Origin: Planotetraspora silvatica
GTDB lineage: Bacteria > Actinomycetota > Actinomycetes > Streptosporangiales > Streptosporangiaceae
Direction: 5' to 3'
Length of the DNA stretch: 64,000 nucleotides
Assembly (NCBI RefSeq): GCF_016863315.1
Contig: NZ_BOOQ01000009.1
Span: 248,001 to 312,000, forward strand
Below, in pieces: positions 26,490 through 34,101 of this stretch; positions within the stretch are counted from its first letter, which is position 1, and each line of letters starts with the position of its first letter. The position numbers and the translations under genes were made by a program. The notes below the pieces were generated by a model. The model saw nothing but the letters and a program-made list of their open reading frames with translations. It was not told the origin of the DNA and searched no databases.

Positions 26490-28433
26490 TCAGGTCGTAC
26501 GGCGAGGCCGCGGACGGCTCACCCTGCGCCTGCTCTGGGCACGCTCGGTCGCCGCCGACGGAGCGGGGTCGTCGTCCTCGGTCGCGAGGTCGGGCGACTG
26601 GAAGACCACGACGAAGGGACTCGCCGGGACGATCCGCTCGGCCTGCGGCGCGGAACGCGGTGTGGGGGGCAGCATGGGCGGCGCCTCCTCGAGGATGTCC
26701 CCCGGCAGAATTCTGCTCGCGGGTTCGATGGTGACGGCGGGTTCGGCGGCGGTCACGGGCTCGCTCTCTGTCTCGACCGGGGTGACCGGCTTGACGGAGC
26801 TCGCCCGCTTGGCGGACGCCGCCCGCCTGGTGGACTTCACTGGCTTGACCGGGCTCGCCTGCTCGGCCTCGACCGGGGTGGCGGTTTCGACCGCGGGGAC
26901 CGTCTCGACCGGAGGCGCCGTCTCCGCCCTGGGCGCGGGGGCGCTCACGGGTTCGACGCCGGTCGCGGTCTCGGCGGCGGGTTCGGCGGCGGTCACGCCG
27001 TCGGTCTCCGCCTCCTGGGCGCGGCCACCGCGGGTACGGCGTCGCTCGCGGGTGCGGGCCGGGCGCTTGCGGCGCTCCTCCGCGTCCTCGTCGCGATCAC
27101 GCTCGCCGCGTCCCTGCTTGCGGGTCCGGATGCGCCCGGTCTCGCCCAGGTCCTCGATCTCCTCGGCCGCGAGCCCCGCACGGGAGCGGTTGGCGCGCGG
27201 CAGCACGCCCTTCGTCCCCTCAGGGATGTCGAGGTCGGAGTAGAGGTGCGGTGAGCTGGAGTAGGTCTCGACCGGGTCGGCGAAGTCGAGGTCGAGCGCG
27301 TTGTTGATGACCTTCCAGCGGGTCAGCTCGGTCCACTCGACGAAGGTCACCGCGACACCCGTGCGCCCGGCCCGGCCGGTGCGGCCGATCCGGTGGACGT
27401 AGGCCTTCTCGTCCTGGGGGCAGTCGTAGTTGACCACGTGGGTGACATCGTCGATGTCGATGCCGCGCGCGGCCACGTCGGTGGCCACCAGCACATTGAT
27501 CTTGCCGTTGCGGAAGGCCCGCAGCGCCTGCTCGCGCTGTCCCTGACCGAGGTCGCCGTGGACCGCCGCGGCGGCGAAGCCCTTCTCCTGAAGCTGCTCG
27601 GAGACCATGTCGCAGGCGCGCTTGGTCTCGCAGAAGACCATCGTCAGTCCGCTTCCGTTGCTCTGGAGCAGCCGGGCGACGATCTCGATCTTGTCCATGC
27701 GGTGCGTGCGGTAGACGAACTGGGTCGTCTGGGGGAGCGCCTCGTCCTCGGCGGCGCTGTTCTCCGCGCGGACGTGGGTGGGCCTGGTGAGGTAACGGCG
27801 GGAGAGCGTGACGATCTCACCGGGCATGGTGGCCGAGAACAGCATGGTCTGCCGCTGCTCGGGGACCAGCTTGATGATCCGCTCCATGTCCGGCAGGAAG
27901 CCGAGGTCGAGCATGCGGTCGGCCTCGTCGAGGACGAGCATGGTGACCTGGCCGAGGTCGAGGTGCTTCTGCTTGACCAGGTCGAGGAGGCGCCCCGGCG
28001 TGCCGACGACGACGTCGACGCCGTTCTTGAGCGACTCGATCTGGGGCTCGTACGCCCGGCCGCCGTACACGGTGAGGATCCGCGAGCCGAGCTTGCCGGC
28101 CGCGAGGACCAGGTCCTCGGTCACCTGCAGAGCGAGCTCACGGGTCGGCACGATGACCAGGCCGCGTGGCTTCTTGCGGTTCTTCCTCGGTTTGCCGACG
28201 AGTTGCAACATGGCGACGCCGAAGGCATAGGTCTTGCCCGTGCCGGTGCGCGCCTGGCCGATGACGTCCTGGCCGGCGAGTGCCAGCGGGAGCGCCATCT
28301 CTTGGATCGGGAACGGTGAAGAGATGCCCTCGGTCTCGAGGGCATCGGCGATCTCTGGGATGACTCCCAGGTCTCGGAACGTCGTTGTCAGTGTGGCCTG
28401 CCTAAATCGGTGCGAAGGCGGCCTCCTGGTCAT
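26490..28433 (-). CDS. DEAD-box ATP-dependent RNA helicase, RhlE/CshA-like
   Basis: About 647 residues from ATG 28433. The start is uncertain: homologues usually begin near TTTFRDLG, where a CTG at 28391 has AGGCAGG in front, and an upstream in-frame ATG exists at 28508. The helicase core is complete: Q motif (FPIQEMALPL), Walker A ARTGTGKT, DEAD box VLDEADRM, SAT (FSATMPG) and HRIGRTGRAGR. The C-terminal 230 residues are low complexity, first Arg/Glu-rich, then Val/Glu/Pro/Ala-rich, ending in an Arg-rich tail typical of RNA-binding extensions. Likely role in RNA structure remodelling or cold response. Position next to the ferritin-like gene matches Rv3211-Rv3210c. Confidence 0.92.
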   Translation of the reverse strand: MTRRPPSHRFRQATLTTTFRDLGVIPEIADALETEGISSPFPIQEMALPLALAGQDVIGQARTGTGKTYAFGVAMLQLVGKPRKNRKKPRGLVIVPTRELALQVTEDLVLAAGKLGSRILTVYGGRAYEPQIESLKNGVDVVVGTPGRLLDLVKQKHLDLGQVTMLVLDEADRMLDLGFLPDMERIIKLVPEQRQTMLFSATMPGEIVTLSRRYLTRPTHVRAENSAAEDEALPQTTQFVYRTHRMDKIEIVARLLQSNGSGLTMVFCETKRACDMVSEQLQEKGFAAAAVHGDLGQGQREQALRAFRNGKINVLVATDVAARGIDIDDVTHVVNYDCPQDEKAYVHRIGRTGRAGRTGVAVTFVEWTELTRWKVINNALDLDFADPVETYSSSPHLYSDLDIPEGTKGVLPRANRSRAGLAAEEIEDLGETGRIRTRKQGRGERDRDEDAEERRKRPARTRERRRTRGGRAQEAETDGVTAAEPAAETATGVEPVSAPAPRAETAPPVETVPAVETATPVEAEQASPVKPVKSTRRAASAKRASSVKPVTPVETESEPVTAAEPAVTIEPASRILPGDILEEAPPMLPPTPRSAPQAERIVPASPFVVVFQSPDLATEDDDPAPSAATERAQSRRRVSRPRPRRTT

Positions 28434-28697
28434 CCAGCCGGCAGATCTTTCCCGGTCCGGGTCCTCGTGGATCACGCCTTCGTCGTGATGAGCGACCGCC
28501 ACATCCAATAACTGGGGGCGCCGGGGCCGAACCCCGGATCAACACAGCGCGGTCGCACTTTTCACTGAGCAGTCTACTCGATACCACAACGGGGAACCGA
28601 TTTCTGTTTCTTCCCACCAATAGTCTCCATCGCACCAGTGATGCGGAGGTGGTCGACGGGCTGATGGGAGGTGACCTTGGACACGTACGCTGCACCC

Positions 28698-29369
28698 ATG
28701 ACTGATTCCTCTCCCGGCCTCTCCCCCGGCGTCGTGGACCTGCTGGGCGTGCTCGCGTACGCCGAGCTGACGGCATTCCTCAAATTGGCGGAGGACGCCG
28801 CCCTGCTCGCCCCGACCCTTAACGACAGGGCGGCACTGGGCGACGTCGCGGCGACCGAATACGGCCACTTCCGGGTGTTGCGCGACAAGTTGTCGTCTCT
28901 CGGGGTGGACCCGGAGGAGGCGATGGACCCGTTCGTGGACGCGATCGACGCCTGGCACGCGCAGACCAGGCCCAGGGACTGGCATGAGGCACTCGTGAAG
29001 GCCTATGTCGGCACGGGCATCGCGGGGGACTTCTACCGCGAGGCCGCCCGCCACGCGGAGGAGTCCGTCCGCCGGCTCGTCGACGACGTCCTGACCGACG
29101 AGGGCCGTTCCGAGTTCGCGGTCGAGCGCGTGCGGGCGGCGATCAAGGCCGACCCCCGGCTGAGCGGCCGGCTGGCTCTGTGGGCGCGGCGGATGGTGGG
29201 GGAGGCGCTGAGCCAGGGCCAGCGACTGGCCGCCGCGCGTCCGGAACTGGCCGCGATGCTGGTGGGCGAGGAGGGGGAGGACCTCGCGGAGATCGGCAGG
29301 TTGTTCGCCCGGCTGACCGAGGAGCACGGCAGGCGCATGGCGGCGATCGGTCTCACCACGAGCGGCTAA
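28698..29369 (+). CDS. Ferritin-like fold protein (MiaE-like domain)
   Basis: 223 residues from ATG 28698. All-helical, with carboxylate/His-bearing helices VLAYAELTAFLKLAEDA and VAATEYGHFRVLRDKL, as in the ferritin-like proteins annotated near tRNA 2-methylthio-N6-isopentenyladenosine hydroxylase (MiaE). A di-iron site is plausible, but not all ligands could be placed by eye. Divergent from the helicase, as in other actinobacteria. Confidence 0.8.
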   Translation: MTDSSPGLSPGVVDLLGVLAYAELTAFLKLAEDAALLAPTLNDRAALGDVAATEYGHFRVLRDKLSSLGVDPEEAMDPFVDAIDAWHAQTRPRDWHEALVKAYVGTGIAGDFYREAARHAEESVRRLVDDVLTDEGRSEFAVERVRAAIKADPRLSGRLALWARRMVGEALSQGQRLAAARPELAAMLVGEEGEDLAEIGRLFARLTEEHGRRMAAIGLTTSG

Positions 29370-29376
29370 GCGTTAG

Positions 29377-29405
29377 TTGACACTTACGAAAGCAATGGCT
29401 AACTT
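29377..29405 (+). promoter_or_regulatory. Sigma-70-type promoter for the VOC-arsR cassette
   Basis: TTGACA at 29377-29382 and TAACTT at 29400-29405 with an exact 17-base spacer, just after the stop of the ferritin-like gene. The predicted start of transcription falls inside the inverted repeat at 29404-29427. Confidence 0.7.
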
Positions 29406-29427
29406 TCCTGGAGACAGTTCCAGGAAA
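29404..29427. promoter_or_regulatory. Perfect inverted repeat over the transcription start of the VOC gene
   Basis: TTTCCTGG (29404-29411), 8-base spacer, CCAGGAAA (29420-29427). It overlaps the -10 end and initial transcribed region, and its right arm runs into the AAAGGAG ribosome binding site of the VOC gene. Candidate operator for the ArsR protein encoded 370 bases downstream, or an RNA hairpin that masks translation. Confidence 0.6.
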
Positions 29428-29438
29428 GGAGCACAGCC

Positions 29439-29786
29439 ATGGCTCGGCCTGTGGTTTTCTTCGACATCGCGACCAGTGACGCGCCGTCTCTGTTCGGCTT
29501 CTACGCCGACCTGTTCGACTGGCGAATCGACGCGGACAACCCCATGGGGTACGGCTTGGTCGAGGCCGCCGAGGACGGCGTCCCGGGCGGCATCGGAACC
29601 GCTGCGGAGGGGGCGGCGAAGGGCGTGAGCATCGTGGTCGCCGTCGACGACGTCCAGGGACACCTGGACAGGGCCGAGGCGCTCGGCGGCAAGACCGTCG
29701 TGCCGCCGTACGAGGTCCCGGGGACGGGTACGCTCGCGGAGTTCACCGACCCCCAGGGCAACCGGATCGGGCTCTGGAAGCGCTGA
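29439..29786 (+). CDS. VOC family (glyoxalase/bleomycin resistance-like) protein
   Basis: 115 residues from ATG 29439 with AAAGGAG 7 bases upstream. One vicinal-oxygen-chelate module: ARPVVFFDIATSDAPSLFGFYADLFDW at the N-terminus and GTLAEFTDPQGNRIGLWK at the C-terminus. This is the usual form of the short VOC proteins that pair with ArsR and SRPBCC genes. Substrate unknown. First gene of a VOC-arsR cassette; the arsR start follows 12 bases after its stop. Confidence 0.9.
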   Translation: MARPVVFFDIATSDAPSLFGFYADLFDWRIDADNPMGYGLVEAAEDGVPGGIGTAAEGAAKGVSIVVAVDDVQGHLDRAEALGGKTVVPPYEVPGTGTLAEFTDPQGNRIGLWKR

Positions 29787-29798
29787 CAGGAGCGACGC

Positions 29799-30137
29799 AT
29801 GACCGAGCCGATGGATGAGGCGCTGCGGGCGATAGCGGAGCCGCGCCGCCGTGCCATCCTGCGGCTCGTCGCGAACCAGGAGATGCCCGCGGGCCGGATC
29901 GCCGAGCACTTCGAGGTGACCCGGCCGGCGGTCTCCCAGCACCTTCAGGTGCTGAAGGAGGCCGGCCTGCTGATCGAGCGGCGTGAGGGCACCAAGCGGC
30001 TGTATCGGGCCCGCCGTGAGGGCCTCGCGCCGCTGCGGCAGTTCCTCGACGAGATGTGGGGCGAGTCGCTCGACTTCGCGCGCCGGATCGTGGAGGCCGA
30101 ACGCGGGGTGTCCGATCACCGGTCGCAGGCGGGATGA
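29799..30137 (+). CDS. ArsR family winged-helix regulator
   Basis: 112 residues. Winged helix: ALRAIAEPRRRAILRLVANQEM, recognition helix VTRPAVSQHLQVLKEAGLL, wing ERREGTKRLYRARREG. There is no metal-binding Cys pair, so this is the non-metal subgroup commonly found with VOC/SRPBCC (AHSA1) partners. The C-terminal 40 residues (EGLAPLRQFLDEMWGESLDF) are duplicated in decayed form at 30142-30309. Probably autoregulates the cassette through the inverted repeat at 29404-29427. Confidence 0.93.
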   Translation: MTEPMDEALRAIAEPRRRAILRLVANQEMPAGRIAEHFEVTRPAVSQHLQVLKEAGLLIERREGTKRLYRARREGLAPLRQFLDEMWGESLDFARRIVEAERGVSDHRSQAG

Positions 30138-30141
30138 GATG

Positions 30142-30309
30142 GGCCGGTCTGCTGTTCCGGCGGCCAAATGGTTGTAGCGTGCGTGGCATGAGGGCCTCGC
30201 GCCGCTACGGCAGTTCCTTGACGAGATGTGGGCCGAATCGCTGGACCTCGCGCGCGGTGTTGCGCAGAGGAAGCGAGCATTGCCCGACTGTCGGCCAGCG
30301 GCGGGGTGA
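30142..30309 (+). pseudogene. Decayed 3' fragment of a second arsR copy
   Basis: From base 30190 the frame reads EGLAPLRQFLDEMWAESLDL and continues in the same frame to a TGA at 30307-30309. The live arsR end is EGLAPLRQFLDEMWGESLDF, and the DNA of this stretch differs at only a few positions. Upstream similarity fades (AKWL then a TAG at 30175 where the live gene has KRLY then more coding sequence), and no HTH part remains. The stop overlaps a GTG (30306) in frame with the SRPBCC gene, the typical coupled arrangement of an intact arsR-SRPBCC pair. I read this as the remnant of a former arsR that belonged to the downstream gene. Confidence 0.75.
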
Positions 30310-30869
30310 AACCCACGGCGCCGACCTCACCCGCCGCCCGCGCGGGTGCCGTCATGGCCGGAGCTGAGCAGGGAACCGGGCCCGAGATCGTCCCGCCGAT
30401 TCACAAGTCCGTCATGGTCCGCAGCGATCGCGACCATGTCTTCGACGTCTTCGTCCGTGAGATCGGGCAGTGGTGGCCGACGTCGTCCCACTCGCTGGGG
30501 ACCGCCGAGGTCGTCTCCGTCACCGTCGAGCGGCACGTCGGCGGCCGGGTGTACGAGACGGACGCGGACGGCACGGAGTGCGCCTGGGGGAAGGTCCTGG
30601 CCTGGGAACCGCCGGAACGGTTCGCCATGACCTGGGAGTCCACCCGCTACGAGCACGGCGCGCCGGAGCGCCGGCTGTCGCCCGACGGGGCGGTGACCGA
30701 GGTCGAGCTGCGCTTCCTGGCCCTCGGCCCCGCACTGACCCGTGTGGAGCTGGAGCACCGTGGCTGGGAACGCCTTTCGCCCGACCTCGCCCGCCGCTAT
30801 CCCGGGAGCTACAACGCGGGGTGGAGTCTCATCCTGGACCGCCTGGCGACCCACGCCGAGGGCCGTTAG
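30306..30869 (+). CDS. SRPBCC (AHSA1/START-like) domain protein
   Basis: 187 residues from GTG 30306, or 171 from ATG 30354. The GTG overlaps the stop of the arsR remnant, which argues that it was the original coupled start, but the conserved domain begins after the ATG. Domain features: IHKSVMVRSDRDHVFDVFVREIGQWWPT at the N-terminus, AWEPPERFAMTWE in the middle, TRVELEHRGWERL and a C-terminal helix. Hydrophobic-ligand binding fold; ligand unknown. It completes a VOC-ArsR-SRPBCC cassette. Confidence 0.85.
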   Translation: MKPTAPTSPAARAGAVMAGAEQGTGPEIVPPIHKSVMVRSDRDHVFDVFVREIGQWWPTSSHSLGTAEVVSVTVERHVGGRVYETDADGTECAWGKVLAWEPPERFAMTWESTRYEHGAPERRLSPDGAVTEVELRFLALGPALTRVELEHRGWERLSPDLARRYPGSYNAGWSLILDRLATHAEGR

Positions 30870-30916
30870 TCACACGTCGCGCTGGTCAAATGGAGTCGGT
30901 CACAGGGGCCGAACGG

Positions 30917-31147
30917 TCACAACGTTCCGCCGAAGCCGACGGGCCGCGTCTCGTCTTCGCCGATCTCGACGAATCCGAGCGACTGGACGGGGACGACCAC
31001 GCGGCGGCCCTTGGTGTCGGTCAGTGAGAACACGCCTTTGTCCGCGGCGAGCGCCCTGCGGAGTTCCTCCTCGATCTGGTCGGCCGACAGGTCGGTCTCG
31101 ACAATGATCTCTCGGTGCACCGACTGTACGCCGATCTTGATTTCCAT
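30917..31147 (-). CDS. DUF3107 domain-containing protein
   Basis: 76 residues. The whole protein is DUF3107: MEIKIGVQSVHREIIVETDLSADQIEEELRRAL, then KGRRVVVPVQSLGFVEIG. Ubiquitous in Actinobacteria (TB9.4/Rv3208A in M. tuberculosis, from memory). Function unknown. Encoded downstream of the TetR gene with a 95-base spacer, the conserved order. Confidence 0.93.
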   Translation of the reverse strand: MEIKIGVQSVHREIIVETDLSADQIEEELRRALAADKGVFSLTDTKGRRVVVPVQSLGFVEIGEDETRPVGFGGTL

Positions 31148-31242
31148 CGGGCTCCCCTTTCGAGAGGGCTTGTAGTACCCATCGTCGTCGCCTCGCGGCG
31201 CGCCGAGCCCTTTGATCGCGTCAAGCGAACAGGAATTCGCCG

Positions 31243-31863
31243 TCAGCCGGTGCGGGGGAAGCCGCTGATGCCGCGCCAGGCGAGACGGGCCATCAGCTGG
31301 GTGGCCGCCTCCTTGGGGATCGAGCCCTGGCTCGTGAGCCAGTAGCGGGCGCTGACCTCGGCCATGCCGACCAGGCCGACGCCCAGCAGATGGGCCTCGT
31401 CGCTGGAGCAGCCGGTGTCCTCCTGGATGACCTGGCTGATCGCCTCGGCGCTCTCCCGCAGCGAGCGCTCGATGCGCTGGCGCACCGGGGCGGCGTTGCG
31501 CAGGTCGGACTCGAAGACGAGCCGGAAGGCCTCACCCTGGCTGGAGACGAAGTCGAAGAACGCCCCGATGGCCGCCTGGACCCGCTGCTTGTTGTCGGTG
31601 GTGGAGGCCAGCGCGTCCCGGCAGCGGCTCACCACGTCGTCGACGTGCAGGTCGAGCAGGGCGAGGTAGAGCTCGAGCTTGCCCGGGAAGTGCTGGTACA
31701 GGACCGGCTTGCTGACGCCGGCGCGCTCGGCGATCTCGTCCATCGCGGCCGCGTGGTAGCCGTTCTCCACGAAGACTTCCTGGGCGGCGCTCAACAACTG
31801 GCGGCGGCGGGCCAAGCGGGGCAGCCGGGTGCCCCGGGGTTTGGCGTCCGGGGGTGTGGTCAC
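31243..31863 (-). CDS. TetR family transcriptional regulator (Rv3208-like)
   Basis: 206 residues from GTG 31863. N-terminal TetR HTH: RRQLLSAAQEVFVENGYHAAAMDEIAERAGVSKPVLYQHFPGK (about 20-62). The C-terminal ligand/dimer domain (about 75-200) includes AEVSARYWL. Next to the DUF3107 gene as in M. tuberculosis Rv3208. The position is conserved but the ligand is unknown. Confidence 0.92.
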   Translation of the reverse strand: MTTPPDAKPRGTRLPRLARRRQLLSAAQEVFVENGYHAAAMDEIAERAGVSKPVLYQHFPGKLELYLALLDLHVDDVVSRCRDALASTTDNKQRVQAAIGAFFDFVSSQGEAFRLVFESDLRNAAPVRQRIERSLRESAEAISQVIQEDTGCSSDEAHLLGVGLVGMAEVSARYWLTSQGSIPKEAATQLMARLAWRGISGFPRTG

Positions 31864-31928
31864 GGCAGTCTCCTTGATACGAGGGGCTCGCCGCCCCAGC
31901 GTCCCATCCTACGGGGCGGGTGGCCAGG

Positions 31929-32132
31929 TCAGCGATATTCCTCATCGTCGCCGACGTCCACCGTGCGCTCCTGTTCCGCGACGTCCGCGGGGTCGGCGTC
32001 GAATGGGACGTGCTCGGGCCAGCGGTCGTCCCCGGACGATCGGGCCAGCTGGTGCTGCTCCACGGCGTCCGCTTCCGGAGCCTCGATCGAGAGCTCCTCG
32101 ACGACGTCGTCGAGCGAGTCCATCTCGGACAT
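31929..32132 (-). CDS. Small acidic protein of unknown function
   Basis: 67 residues from ATG 32132 (GAGAGG about 9 bases upstream; a GTG two codons earlier has too short a spacer). Strongly acidic: MSEMDSLDDVVEELSIEAPE at the N-terminus and VAEQERTVDVGDDEEYR at the end. No signal peptide or membrane helix; probably disordered apart from one helix. It starts 45 bases after the stop of the LigD polymerase gene on the same strand, so it may be co-transcribed with the end-joining genes. Confidence 0.55.
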   Translation of the reverse strand: MSEMDSLDDVVEELSIEAPEADAVEQHQLARSSGDDRWPEHVPFDADPADVAEQERTVDVGDDEEYR

Positions 32133-32177
32133 GTGCACGTCCTCTCGTTCGAGGGGCCTGCTGCGACAGCTCCCACA

Positions 32178-33065
32178 CTACGGCGCGGAGCCTGAGGGCC
32201 CGAACAGGTCGCCGTGCTCCTCCACCCGGGCCAGGACCTCCGAGGCCGTGAACACCAGCCGGCCGGGCTCGTCGCACTTTTCGACCTCGTCCCAGAGAAG
32301 CGGCGTCGACACGGTGGGGAGACTGTTCGCGCGCATCGAGTAAGGCGCCACCGTGGTCTTGGCCGGGTTGTTCTGGCTCCAGTCGATGAATACGCGGCCG
32401 GGGCGGACCTTGCGGGCCATCACGCTCGTCACCAGAGGGTGGGCGCCCTCCAGGCGTTGCGCGAGCCCCTTGGCGTAGTCGGCGGTGCCCGGGCCGCGAT
32501 CCCAGCGTGCATAGAGCTGCATGCCCTTGTTCCCACTGGTCTTGGGGTGACATTCAAGGCCGTCCCGCTCGAGTTCGTCGCGGAGCAGGACGGCGACCCG
32601 GCAGCACTCGACGATCGTGGCCGGGGCCCCGGGGTCGAGATCGAACACGAGCGTGTCGGGCGGCAGCGGATCTCCCTCCACGCCCACCCGCCACATCGGG
32701 ACGTGGAACTCGATGGCCGCGAGGTTCGCGTAGTAGACCAGCGTCGGCAGATCGTCGACCACCGCGAAGTCGATCTTCTCGCGGTTCATCGTGCTGCCCG
32801 GCACGGGAAGCGTGACCTTGCGGACCCACTTCGGGGTGTGGGCGGGGGCGTTCTTCTCGAAGAACGACTGGCGCTCGACTCCGTTGGGGAAACGCTTCAC
32901 GGTCAGCGGCCGGCCATGGAGATGGGAGAGCATGACCGGGGCGATCCGGGTGTAGTAGTCGATGACCTCGGCCTTGGTGAAGCCGCCTGCGGGGTAGAGC
33001 ACCTTGGTCAGGTTGCTCAGGGAGAGCTCCCGGCCGTCGACCCGCACCAGCACCTTCTCTGTCAC
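32178..33065 (-). CDS. LigD-type NHEJ DNA polymerase/primase
   Basis: 295 residues from GTG 33065, chosen for the GGAG just upstream and the 4-base GTGA overlap with the ligase stop. Archaeo-eukaryotic primase-type polymerase domain of LigD: LSNLTKVLYPAGGFTKAEVIDYY, the conserved VKRFPNGVERQSFFEKNAP, catalytic DLDPG (TLVFDLDPG), and SGNKGMQLY. No ligase or phosphoesterase domain is present, so LigD is split. It adds nucleotides or gap-fills at broken ends held by Ku. Confidence 0.92.
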   Translation of the reverse strand: MTEKVLVRVDGRELSLSNLTKVLYPAGGFTKAEVIDYYTRIAPVMLSHLHGRPLTVKRFPNGVERQSFFEKNAPAHTPKWVRKVTLPVPGSTMNREKIDFAVVDDLPTLVYYANLAAIEFHVPMWRVGVEGDPLPPDTLVFDLDPGAPATIVECCRVAVLLRDELERDGLECHPKTSGNKGMQLYARWDRGPGTADYAKGLAQRLEGAHPLVTSVMARKVRPGRVFIDWSQNNPAKTTVAPYSMRANSLPTVSTPLLWDEVEKCDEPGRLVFTASEVLARVEEHGDLFGPSGSAP

Positions 33066-34024
33066 CCCTGCTCCTCTCGCCGTACGTCCGCGGGCACCTT
33101 GTCCGCCCTGATGCCGCGCCACACGGGGTGGCGCAGGCGCCCCTCGTGCGTCCACATCGTGAAGGCGACCTCGCCGACGAGCTCGGGCCTGACCCAGCGC
33201 GCGTCCCTGCTGATCTCCCGTGGAAGCAGCGCGGAGAAGGCGCTCTGCCTGATTTCGAGGGGTTCCAGCAGCCGATGCACGTCATCCAGCATCGCATCGC
33301 TGAACCCGGTGCCGACATGGCCGACGAACAGGAATTCCGACGGCCCCGGCGACGGTCGTCCGTACATGCCGAGGAGCAGCGAGCCGACGCCGCCCGCGCG
33401 GCGGCCCTTGCCGGGGCGCCAGCCGCCGATCACGACGTCCGCGGTGTCGAGGTTCTTGACCTTCACCCACCAATCCGTCCGCCGTCCCGGCCGGTACGGC
33501 GAGTCGAGCCGCTTGGCCACGACGCCTTCGAGGCCCTGCAGGCGGGTGGCCTCCAGCACGTCGGGGTCGCAGGGAAGGTACGGCGGGGCCTCCAGCCCGA
33601 GCGAGTCCAGGAGTTCCCTGCGGTCACGGTAGGGCAGGTCGAACAGCGCGTGGCCGTCCAGATAGAGCAGGTCGAAGGGCATGTAGGTGACGGGCACGAG
33701 GGTGAGGAGCCCGGCGGCCGCGGGGTCGGCCACGTGCATGCGCCGCTGGAGCAGCTCGAAGCTGGGCCGTCCGAGGGCGTCGAAGGCGACGACCTCGCCG
33801 TCGAGGACGGCGCTGCGGCCCGCGAGGGGGGCGACGACCCGCGCGATCTCGGGGTAACGGGAGGTGCAGTCGGTGCCCTTGCGGCCGGTGGCGCGGACAC
33901 CGCCGTCGACGTAGACGATCGCCCGGATGCCGTCCCACTTCACCTCCAGGGCGTACGCGGAACGATCGAGGGGGAGGTCGCCGGCGACCGCGAGCATGGG
34001 TTCGACCGGATATGGCATTGCCAT
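33062..34024 (-). CDS. ATP-dependent DNA ligase, LigD ligase-domain type
   Basis: 320 residues; ATG 34024 or 34018. Motif I KWDGIRA (nucleotidylated Lys about 29), motif III LDGEVVAFD, motif IV LEGVVAKRLDSPY, motif V WWVKVKN, followed by the OB domain ending in WRGIRADK. Seals nicks using ATP. It overlaps the polymerase gene by 4 bases and is divergent from Ku with a 77-base shared promoter region. This gives a complete Ku-ligase-polymerase end-joining set apart from the phosphoesterase domain. Confidence 0.93.
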   Translation of the reverse strand: MAMPYPVEPMLAVAGDLPLDRSAYALEVKWDGIRAIVYVDGGVRATGRKGTDCTSRYPEIARVVAPLAGRSAVLDGEVVAFDALGRPSFELLQRRMHVADPAAAGLLTLVPVTYMPFDLLYLDGHALFDLPYRDRRELLDSLGLEAPPYLPCDPDVLEATRLQGLEGVVAKRLDSPYRPGRRTDWWVKVKNLDTADVVIGGWRPGKGRRAGGVGSLLLGMYGRPSPGPSEFLFVGHVGTGFSDAMLDDVHRLLEPLEIRQSAFSALLPREISRDARWVRPELVGEVAFTMWTHEGRLRHPVWRGIRADKVPADVRREEQG

Positions 34025-34101
34025 AGTGGGTACCTGCCCATGAGGTAAGTCCCTTGAATCCCCCCATGGTGGTATTCGAACACAGAGACGAGAATGTGGT
34101 T

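Noticed and set aside
34011-34025. Palindrome TATGGCATTGCCATA at the ligase start
   Set aside because: Explained by the coding sequence Met-Ala-Met-Pro-Tyr; no repeat of it at Ku or elsewhere, so an operator is not needed.
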